Shown here: piece after piece, positions 1-5,577 of the stretch
Position numbering within the stretch: position 1 is the stretch's first letter
Layout: each line of letters opens with the position of its first letter
DNA from: Oscillospiraceae bacterium
GTDB taxonomy: Bacteria > Bacillota > Clostridia > Oscillospirales > Acutalibacteraceae
Assembly (NCBI GenBank): GCA_022508865.1
Contig: JAFLUK010000063.1
Span: 1 to 8,415, forward strand
Direction: 5' to 3'
DNA length: 8,415 nucleotides
Position numbers and translations under genes: made by a program
The notes under the pieces: generated by a model
The model's database searches: none
The model's input: only the letters and a program-made list of their open reading frames with translations
Told to the model about the DNA's origin: nothing

Positions 1-950
1 CTATAGGTATCTGCAGCATTAGTTAAATACATATTGCAATCTTTTACTGCACCTTTAAAATTTTTACCATTAGCACCTATTATACTTGATACATAATCGC
101 CATGAGAAAAACTATTACCCCTTTCATTCTGCTTACATTCTTTTTCTGTCATAGGAGTACAATTAATATCAGTTGAAATATTTACTCTGCTAAAATATGT
201 ATTCAAGGAGTCGTATGTAAATCCTGTGTCTATGATACCTACATTAATCCCAGAGCCAGTAAGATTATACTTATCAATATTTTCTTGTATACCACATGCT
301 GTTAAATTAGCAAGCTGACTTTTACCTGAATCCACTACATCTATCTCAGAAGCAAAATCAAATTCAATATCATCGTGATTATAATATGAAATATTATTCA
401 CTTCACTTATATTTACTATTGATAAAATTTGACCCTTTGTCAAATTCACTTCAATACAAGGAGCATAATGACTTATATATGTAATATCTATCTCTCCGAT
501 TTTATCCTCAATTTTATCACATACACTTTTATTTTTATTAAGATACTCTCTTTTAAAAAATTTTCTTTCAGTCTTAATAAGTTGCTGGGAATCAGCAATT
601 GTCAAATTATCTTCAATATCTTGAATTTTTACGCGATTTTTTGAAATTGAAGGATCATTAGTTTTTAAATCAAACAATTCTTGTGTTTCCTCAGAAACTT
701 TGTTATTGACTATTTGCTTACTTAACTCATTCTCAATTTTTTGATTTACTTTTTCCAAATCAATTTCATTAAACCAAACAATAACCGGTATTGTCTCTGT
801 ATCAGTAGCATTGTCCATAACTTGAATTAAACCAGAATCAATTTTTGAAACATAGTCAACTGTAGAAGTTGCATCTACACTAACGTATGTACTACATATA
901 GATACTATAACCAACGACACTACTGTAAATAATGAAATAAACTTTTTCAT
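1..950 (-). CDS. Secreted subtilisin-like serine protease (S8), N-terminal part
   Basis: My translation of the minus strand is open from the ATG at 950 to the left edge (316 codons). Residues 1-27 look like a Sec signal peptide (MKK, a hydrophobic run, then a possible cut after VSVDA); there is no lipobox. Residues ~28-225 are a Lys/Glu/Asn-rich stretch that fits a propeptide. The catalytic domain then starts: GINVGIIDTG holds the Asp motif (D241), and SFSHGDYVSSIIGA holds the His motif (H283). The Ser motif (GTSxA) would lie beyond the window, so activity cannot be judged. The usual HGT is HGD here. The start is supported by AAAGGAAG 6 nt upstream (957-964) and an in-frame stop shortly before it. 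Sampled 60-base lines are 18-32% GC against about 48% in glgC and ilvD. Family membership is solid; substrate is unknown. Likely exported and either released or bound to the cell surface. Confidence 0.88.
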   Translation of the reverse strand, partial: MKKFISLFTVVSLVIVSICSTYVSVDATSTVDYVSKIDSGLIQVMDNATDTETIPVIVWFNEIDLEKVNQKIENELSKQIVNNKVSEETQELFDLKTNDPSISKNRVKIQDIEDNLTIADSQQLIKTERKFFKREYLNKNKSVCDKIEDKIGEIDITYISHYAPCIEVNLTKGQILSIVNISEVNNISYYNHDDIEFDFASEIDVVDSGKSQLANLTACGIQENIDKYNLTGSGINVGIIDTGFTYDSLNTYFSRVNISTDINCTPMTEKECKQNERGNSFSHGDYVSSIIGANGKNFKGAVKDCNMYLTNAADTY

Positions 951-968
951 ATAAATCTTCCTTTCAAC

Positions 969-1002
969 TTTTAGTTTGTTTCAACATACTATTTAACTAA
1001 AA
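969..1002 (-). repeat. AT-rich leader hairpin before the protease RBS
   Basis: TTTTAGTT (969-976) and AACTAAAA (995-1002) form a perfect 8-bp inverted repeat with an 18-nt loop. In the minus-strand RNA the hairpin ends 4 nt before the AAAGGAAG ribosome binding site. With only one G-C pair it would be weak, so any role in translation or mRNA stability is inference. Confidence 0.4.
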
Positions 1003-1081
1003 ATCCTAATTGCCCATCTTCAATACATCCTTAGCATAAATCTATAATTCTATGTACAATTGAAATTTTAAAATTCATATG

Positions 1082-1123
1082 ATTTTATAGTAATATTATA
1101 TCATCTGCAACCAGTACTTGGAA
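1082..1123 (-). promoter_or_regulatory. Candidate promoter(s) of the protease gene
   Basis: On the minus strand there is an extended -10, TGATATAAT (1095-1103), with a weak -35 TTCCAA 17 bp upstream (1118-1123). An overlapping alternative is TTGCAG (1105-1110), 17 bp, TAAAAT (1082-1087). Either gives a leader of about 130-140 nt. A third extended -10, TGGTATACT (1174-1182), lies further upstream next to the GTGAAC repeats. The sequence alone does not show which is used. Confidence 0.5.
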
Positions 1124-1196
1124 GTGCATATATGAAAGTTCGATGTAGAAAATATATGTGTTTTTTTGTAAATAGTATACCAAAAAACGCATACAA

Positions 1197-1237
1197 TTTT
1201 GTGAACATCCAATATTTTTGTTCACTTTTTGTGAACA
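1197..1237. promoter_or_regulatory. GTGAAC repeat cluster, probable regulator binding site
   Basis: TTTTGTGAACAT occurs twice as a 12-bp direct repeat (1197-1208 and 1227-1238), exactly 30 bp apart, about three helical turns. Between them is an inverted copy, so that TGTTCAC (1219-1225), five T, and GTGAACA (1231-1237) make a perfect 7-bp-arm palindrome. On the minus strand the nearer repeat sits just upstream of an extended -10 (TGGTATACT, 1174-1182), about where an activator would contact polymerase. It lies between the protease gene and the glgA terminator, so it most likely serves the protease. The regulator is not identifiable. Confidence 0.5.
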
Positions 1238-1259
1238 TTTAAAATAAAACAATCATCAT

Positions 1260-1275
1260 GGCAGTGCTAACTGCC
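1260..1275. repeat. Small GGCAGT/ACTGCC hairpin
   Basis: GGCAGT (1260-1265) and ACTGCC (1270-1275) form a 6-bp stem with a GCTA loop, 15 bp beyond the glgA terminator. On the plus strand TTGGTTTTT follows; on the minus strand the following sequence is less T-rich. It may be a back-up terminator, but no gene on the plus strand ends here. Confidence 0.35.
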
Positions 1276-1289
1276 TTGGTTTTTGATAT

Positions 1290-1320
1290 AAAAAGGACTG
1301 CCGATAAAACCGACAGTCCG
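1290..1320 (-). terminator. Rho-independent terminator of glgA
   Basis: GGACTG (1295-1300) pairs with CAGTCC (1314-1319); after one mismatch the stem gains two more G-C pairs around a 7-nt loop. Read on the minus strand, the stem is followed at once by TTTTT (1294-1290). It lies about 20 nt after the glgA stop codon and ends the glg operon. Confidence 0.85.
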
Positions 1321-1338
1321 AAAATTTTATTAAGTTAT

Positions 1339-2766
1339 TTATGCCCAATTGAGTGTGTCGTTGTAAACATTGATGTAGTCCTGTGCGCTTCTCTCCCAGG
1401 AGTTGTCGCTCATCATTGCACGCCACATAAGCTGGTGCCAACCCCAATCGTCGTTAATACCTGCAAGAGCTCTCTTAACAGCGTTGCAGAAATCGGCAAT
1501 ATCATAATTTCTGAATGTAAAGCCGTTGCCGTAGTTGTCGGCAGAATCAAATACAGAGTCTTTAAGACCGCCAACCTCTCTTACAACAGGAATTGTGCCG
1601 TATCTGAGGGCTATCATCTGTGAAAGACCGCATGGCTCCTGCTTTGACGGCATAAGGAAGATATCAGAACCTGAATAAATCTTACGGGCAAGCTCGGGAA
1701 CAAAGCCGTGACAGAAAGATACTCTGCCGGGGTAATCCCATGCAAGCTGATTGAAGAAATCCTCATACTCCTGGTCGCCTGAACCAAGGATAACAAACTG
1801 CATCTTCTGACTGTTGAGCAAGTCACGAATACCTCCGCGAACAAGGTCAAGACCCTTGTGACTTACAAGTCTTGTAACCATAGAAACAACAGGAGTATCC
1901 CAGCTTTGAGCAAGGTTAAGTCTTTCCTGAAGTTTTTGCTTACAAATTCCCTTGCCTGACATATCATCTCTGGTGTAATTAGCATAGAGCTGATAGTCTG
2001 TTGCAGGGTCATATGAAGCACAGTCAATACCATTAAGGATACCGCACAGCTTCCAGTGATTTCTTTGGAGGGACATTTCAAGACCGTAGGCATACCATGG
2101 GTCTTTAATTTCAGCAGCATATGACGGAGAAACTGTTGTAACTCTTGTGGAGCACTCAATGGCGCCCTTCATCATATTAAGCTTGCCGTCCATTTCAAGG
2201 ATTTTTGTTTCTGTAGGAGGAATACCAACACATTCTGTGTTAACCTCCCAGCCGTACTTGCCCTGATACTGAATGTTGTGAATTGTAAAAACGCTCTTGA
2301 TATTGTAGTACCAAGGATTTTTACTATAGAACATATAATAATAAACAGGCACAAGGGCTGTCTGCCAGTCGTTGGCGTGGATAATATCAGGATGGAAATT
2401 GATATAAGGCAGCATTTCCATAATAGCACGGGAGAAGAAAGCATATCTCTCGGCATCATCATAATATCCGTACAGCTTATCTCTGTTAAAGTAATATTCG
2501 TTATCAATAAAGTAGTATGTGCAGCCGCCCCACTGCGCCCAGAAAAGACCGCAATATTGACTTCTCCAGCCAACAGGTACCCAGAAATTTGTAATGTACT
2601 GCAGCTGACATCTTAATTCATATGACATATTGCCATACAGAGGAACAACAATTCTGCAATCCTGACCCTTTCTGTTAAGGGTATGTGGCAGACTTCCTGC
2701 TACATCGGCAAGACCGCCGCTGCCGCAGAAGGGATTAGCCTCACTGGCACAATATAAAATTCTCAT
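1339..2766 (-). CDS. glgA: Glycogen synthase GlgA (ADP-glucose, GT5)
   Basis: Transfers glucose from ADP-glucose to the non-reducing end of an alpha-1,4-glucan in the cytoplasm, the chain-lengthening step of glycogen synthesis. At 475 residues it matches the usual length (E. coli 477). Two Rossmann domains are visible. The N-terminal one has GSGGLADVAGSLP (15-27), HANDW (130-134) and TIHNIQYQG (161-169, with H163). The C-terminal one has TRLVSHKGLDLV (298-309, R299 and K304), HGFVPE (353-358) and SKQEPCGLSQ (374-383), where E377 matches the E. coli catalytic Glu even in number. Oddity: the normal KTGGL motif is GSGGL, so the substrate-binding Lys15 is Gly. The start is clear: AGGAGGT (2774-2780) lies 7 nt upstream. 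It is third in the operon after glgD but has its own promoter candidate. The product assignment is secure. Confidence 0.96.
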   Translation of the reverse strand: MRILYCASEANPFCGSGGLADVAGSLPHTLNRKGQDCRIVVPLYGNMSYELRCQLQYITNFWVPVGWRSQYCGLFWAQWGGCTYYFIDNEYYFNRDKLYGYYDDAERYAFFSRAIMEMLPYINFHPDIIHANDWQTALVPVYYYMFYSKNPWYYNIKSVFTIHNIQYQGKYGWEVNTECVGIPPTETKILEMDGKLNMMKGAIECSTRVTTVSPSYAAEIKDPWYAYGLEMSLQRNHWKLCGILNGIDCASYDPATDYQLYANYTRDDMSGKGICKQKLQERLNLAQSWDTPVVSMVTRLVSHKGLDLVRGGIRDLLNSQKMQFVILGSGDQEYEDFFNQLAWDYPGRVSFCHGFVPELARKIYSGSDIFLMPSKQEPCGLSQMIALRYGTIPVVREVGGLKDSVFDSADNYGNGFTFRNYDIADFCNAVKRALAGINDDWGWHQLMWRAMMSDNSWERSAQDYINVYNDTLNWA

Positions 2767-2789
2767 TTCAATTACCTCCTGAAAATGAT

Positions 2790-2802
2790 TTTATGACATA
2801 AA
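2790..2802. promoter_or_regulatory. Palindromic operator candidate at the glgA start site
   Basis: TTTATG-A-CATAAA is a perfect palindrome with 6-bp arms. It abuts the predicted glgA -10 and covers the likely transcription start, a typical place for a repressor. Its first nine bases, TTTATGACA, recur at 5236-5244 in the leader region of glgC. The regulator is unknown. Confidence 0.35.
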
Positions 2803-2803
2803 C

Positions 2804-2831
2804 ATTTTACCATAATTTTGGAAAAAGACAA
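2804..2831 (-). promoter_or_regulatory. Internal promoter candidate for glgA
   Basis: On the minus strand TTGTCT (2826-2831), a 16-bp spacer and TAAAAT (2804-2809) are preceded by TGG, giving an extended -10. There is no terminator after glgD, so glgA can be read both from glgC and from this site, allowing separate control of synthase and pyrophosphorylase levels. Confidence 0.6.
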
Positions 2832-2849
2832 GTTCTTAAAAAATATAAA

Positions 2850-3965
2850 TTATGAAATAACCGAGCCTTTTTCAATATAAACAGGATAGTTGGGAGCGCC
2901 CATAAGCTGCTGATTAGCGGCTATGTTGCAGTCCTTGTCAATAATAACATTGCTGATTGTTGCATTGTCACCTATTACGGAATCCTGCATAATAATACAA
3001 TTCTTAACCTTTGTTTTCTGACCGATATAAACGCCCTTGGAAATAATGCAGTTTTCAACCTCGCCGTTGATAATACATCCCTGTGCGATTAAGCTTCCCT
3101 TTACCTTACAGTCAAAGCCGTATCTTGACGGTCTGTCGTCACGAACTTTTGTATAAATAGGTCTTTCAGGATTGAATAACTGTGCACGAACATCGAATTT
3201 CATCAAATCCATACTGATGTTGTAGTAGTCCTGCATTGAGCAGATTGTTTTCAAATATCCCTTATGCTCATAGCCGCAAACCTTGTACTTTTCCAAATCA
3301 AAGTTAAGGAACAGTCTGCGGTAGTCGGTGTTGTTTGTGCTTATGCACTCTCTTACAATTGACATAAGCAAATCCTTTTTAATCAGCATAGAGCCTGTAA
3401 TCAGGTTACATTCACCGATTATCTGCGGACGAATCTGGAGCTTTTTGATTCTCATATCGTCGTCAATATCTGCTACCATAGGGTAGTTCTTGTTGTTCAT
3501 AATATCCTGATACTGATAGCAGAAAGTAATATCCGCATTTGTTCTTTTGTGCTGATAGTACATTTTCTGATAGTCAATATTAGCAACAGAATTTGTGTGG
3601 CAAAGGAGCACATCTTCCTCTGTTCCGTGTTCAATATAGCCGTGGAGATTAGCTATTGTTTCAATGGCGTTGTCAAAGTTTTTACCGCTGAATGGCGGCA
3701 GAACGGTAAGACCGCTCTTTCTCTTTGACAAATCCCAGGCATTACCGTTGCCAACGTGATCCATAAGGCTGAAGTAATGAGAAGAAGCTATAATACCAAC
3801 ATTGTTGATACCTGCATTGCTCATATTGGAAAGAGGAAAGTCAATAAGACGATATTTACCCCCAAAGGGCACACTTGCCATAGTTCTTTTGTTTGTAAGC
3901 TGGCTTACGCTTTCTTCGTTTGTATTGGCGAAGATAAGACCTAAAATATTGTTGCTTCTGCTCAT
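2850..3965 (-). CDS. glgD: GlgD, non-catalytic ADP-glucose pyrophosphorylase subunit
   Basis: Partner of GlgC in the Firmicutes ADP-glucose pyrophosphorylase. In studied species GlgD raises the activity of GlgC while having little or none itself. The nucleotidyltransferase fold is recognisable from SVPFGGKYRLIDFPLSN (31-47), followed by a C-terminal left-handed beta-helix with hexapeptide-like repeats (about 287-350). Catalytic signatures are gone: there is no GGxGxRL loop at the N-terminus (ILGLIFANTN instead), and the SGDHIY of GlgC aligns with CHTNSVA (122-128), so the catalytic Asp is missing. This is normal for GlgD and not a sign of decay; at 371 residues it has the family's length. Its ATG overlaps the glgC stop (ATGA), with GGAGGT just upstream inside glgC, so the two are translationally coupled and should be made in matched amounts. 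Confidence 0.95.
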   Translation of the reverse strand: MSRSNNILGLIFANTNEESVSQLTNKRTMASVPFGGKYRLIDFPLSNMSNAGINNVGIIASSHYFSLMDHVGNGNAWDLSKRKSGLTVLPPFSGKNFDNAIETIANLHGYIEHGTEEDVLLCHTNSVANIDYQKMYYQHKRTNADITFCYQYQDIMNNKNYPMVADIDDDMRIKKLQIRPQIIGECNLITGSMLIKKDLLMSIVRECISTNNTDYRRLFLNFDLEKYKVCGYEHKGYLKTICSMQDYYNISMDLMKFDVRAQLFNPERPIYTKVRDDRPSRYGFDCKVKGSLIAQGCIINGEVENCIISKGVYIGQKTKVKNCIIMQDSVIGDNATISNVIIDKDCNIAANQQLMGAPNYPVYIEKGSVIS

Positions 3966-5164
3966 GACTCTACCTCCAAATCTTCACCTATCATAGAATT
4001 TGGCGGAACAACAACATTGTCCCCAATATTAAGCTCGTCACCGATAACGGTAATACCCCAGTTGTCCTTGTCCTCTGCGTCTTCAGGGTCTCCGCCGATT
4101 TTGGCGTTACAGCCGATTACCGTATTTTCCGAAACAATTGAGTAGCGAATGTCTGCCCCTGCCTTGACAACAGTGTTTGGCATAATAATTGAATAGTCAA
4201 TTCTTGCTCCCTTTTCCACTGTTACACCGGCAAAGAGAATGGAATTCTGCACTTCACCCTCTACAACACAGCCGTCGGAGAGGAGAGAATTCTGAATAAC
4301 AGCATCATCTGTAACATAGTGAGGCGGCATCATTGGGTTTTTGGAATAAATATCCCTTAAATCTAGGGTCAGGTTATCGGTAAGCAAGTCCATATTTGCG
4401 TCCCAAAGGGAATCTACTGTTCCAACGTCCTTCCAGTAGCCCTCAAATGGGTAAGCAAACATTCTCTCCCCTGCATCAAGCATTGCAGGGAGCACATCCT
4501 TACCAAAGTCGTTGTGGGAATCTTCCTTGTCCGCATCTTCAATAAGATACTGTTTAAGTTCTTTCCAGCTGAACACATAAATACCCATAGACGCATTTGT
4601 GCTCTTTGGATGCTCGGGCTTTTCGTCAAATTCATAAATTGAGCCGTCGGGATTGGTATTGAGAATACCAAATCTTGAAGCTTCTTCCAACGGAACATCA
4701 ATAACCGCAATTGTGCAGGCGGCGTCGTGCTCCTTGTGGAACTTAATCATATCGGCATAGTCCATTTTGTAAATATGGTCACCTGACAGAATAACTACAT
4801 ATTCAGGATTAAATCTGTCGATATAACTGATATTCTGATAAATTGCATTGGCAGTACCGCTGTACCACTCGGAGCCTTTTTTGGACTCGTAGGGGCTGAG
4901 GCAGATAACACCGGAGTGCATTCCGTCCAGCTCCCAAGGCTGACCATTGCCAATGTATTCGTTAAGCACAAGGGGCTGATACTGGGTCAGAACACCAACA
5001 GCCTCAATGCCAGAGTTAATGCAGTTGGACAACGGAAAGTCTATGATTCTGTATTTGCCGCCAAACGGAACTGCAGGCTTGGCTATCTTCTTTGTAAGCA
5101 CACCAAGACGAGAGCCTTGTCCACCTGCAAGAAGCATGGCGACTACTTCTTTTTTGGGTATCAT
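3962..5164 (-). CDS. glgC: Glucose-1-phosphate adenylyltransferase GlgC
   Basis: Makes ADP-glucose and pyrophosphate from ATP and glucose-1-phosphate, the committed and usually allosterically controlled step of glycogen synthesis; cytoplasmic. The N-terminal domain has LAGGQGSRL (12-20, nucleotide loop), KPAVPFGGKYRIIDFPLSNC (29-48), SGDHIYKMDY (127-136) with D129 matching E. coli catalytic D142, and EKPEHP (181-186) with K182 matching the glucose-1-phosphate-binding K195; both show the same offset of 13. HNDFGKDVLP and EGYWKDVGT (241-249) follow. A left-handed beta-helix from about 285 to 395 forms the C-terminal domain. At 400 residues it is of usual bacterial length (E. coli 431). GGAGGA (5172-5177) lies 7 nt before the ATG. 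First gene of the operon; its stop overlaps the start of glgD by 4 nt. Which effectors control it cannot be read from the sequence. Confidence 0.97.
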   Translation of the reverse strand: MIPKKEVVAMLLAGGQGSRLGVLTKKIAKPAVPFGGKYRIIDFPLSNCINSGIEAVGVLTQYQPLVLNEYIGNGQPWELDGMHSGVICLSPYESKKGSEWYSGTANAIYQNISYIDRFNPEYVVILSGDHIYKMDYADMIKFHKEHDAACTIAVIDVPLEEASRFGILNTNPDGSIYEFDEKPEHPKSTNASMGIYVFSWKELKQYLIEDADKEDSHNDFGKDVLPAMLDAGERMFAYPFEGYWKDVGTVDSLWDANMDLLTDNLTLDLRDIYSKNPMMPPHYVTDDAVIQNSLLSDGCVVEGEVQNSILFAGVTVEKGARIDYSIIMPNTVVKAGADIRYSIVSENTVIGCNAKIGGDPEDAEDKDNWGITVIGDELNIGDNVVVPPNSMIGEDLEVES

Positions 5165-5205
5165 TGTAATTCCTCCATATTTATTTAATACGTAAAAAAA
5201 CTTTT

Positions 5206-5244
5206 ATAATAATAATATCATCAAATGTATGTCACTTTATGACA
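5206..5244 (-). promoter_or_regulatory. Proximal glgC promoter candidate with TGTCA-N5-TGACA repeat
   Basis: On the minus strand GTGACA (5230-5235), 18 bp and TATTAT (5206-5211) form a moderate promoter about 40 nt before the glgC ATG. Over the -35 lies the inverted repeat TGTCA-N5-TGACA (5230-5244). If the distal promoter is the real one, this repeat is in the leader RNA instead. Confidence 0.35.
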
Positions 5245-5326
5245 CAATTCATCTGTTGGATAAATTTACTCCTGCCTTTTTCCTGCAAAATCACACAAAA
5301 ACAAACAGTTGTAGTTATCCGTTTCC

Positions 5327-5355
5327 ATTATACACCATAAAAAACAAATAAACAA
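5327..5355 (-). promoter_or_regulatory. Distal promoter candidate of the glgCDA operon
   Basis: On the minus strand TTGTTT (5350-5355), exactly 17 bp, and a consensus TATAAT (5327-5332). This is the best promoter match in the gap and would give a leader of about 155 nt before glgC. I found no known riboswitch in that leader. Confidence 0.6.
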
Positions 5356-5429
5356 TTGATTTTATACATAACAAATTTACATTTTTTTGTGCAATATAAC
5401 AAACAATGCAAACTTTACACCAATTATTT

Positions 5430-5469
5430 TTGACAAACCGCTAAACTGTAACTAATTTAACTTTGCGGT
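5430..5469 (+). promoter_or_regulatory. Orphan plus-strand promoter match with ACCGC/GCGGT arms
   Basis: TTGACA (5430-5435), 17 bp and TAATTT (5453-5458) resemble a SigA promoter pointing at the 3' end of ilvD, where no plus-strand gene exists. ACCGC (5437-5441) and GCGGT (5465-5469) flank the -10 as the outer arms of an imperfect palindrome. In an AT-rich gap this may be chance. Confidence 0.25.
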
Positions 5470-5519
5470 CAATATTCCAAATTAATATATCTTGCCCATT
5501 GCAAATAAAGCCGATTGGT

Positions 5520-5555
5520 GATAAAGAAAGGAGCTGTTGCCAAAGCAACAGCCCC
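5520..5555 (-). terminator. Rho-independent terminator of ilvD
   Basis: Read on the minus strand, GGGGCTGTTGC, a TTTG loop and GCAACAGCTCC (5555-5530) form an 11-bp stem with one G-U pair, followed by TTTCTTTAT. It starts 23 nt after the ilvD stop. The rest of the 5165-5577 gap is AT-rich and shows no open frame of note apart from the glgC control signals. Confidence 0.85.
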
Positions 5556-5577
5556 AATAAAATCAATATATTTAAAG

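Noticed and set aside
429..644. Plus-strand open frame of 71 codons
   Set aside because: It lies opposite the protease gene in AT-rich DNA, and the minus-strand frame has the signal peptide and catalytic motifs.
1197..1237. GTGAAC repeats as a Rex (redox) operator or CRISPR-like array
   Set aside because: Arm order and spacing do not fit the Rex site TTGTGAA-N-TTCACAA, and there are only three short copies without regular spacers.
1258..1623. Plus-strand open frame of 121 codons opposite the glgA 3' end
   Set aside because: It is antisense to conserved GlgA sequence, spans the glgA terminator, has no ribosome binding site, and its protein resembles nothing.
2850..3965. glgD as a decayed glgC copy
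   Set aside because: Loss of the catalytic motifs is normal for GlgD; the frame is intact, of family length, and coupled to glgC by an ATGA overlap.
5165..5320. Riboswitch in the possible 155-nt glgC leader
   Set aside because: I found no conserved core of the glycine, lysine, SAM, FMN, TPP or c-di-GMP classes and no terminator before glgC.
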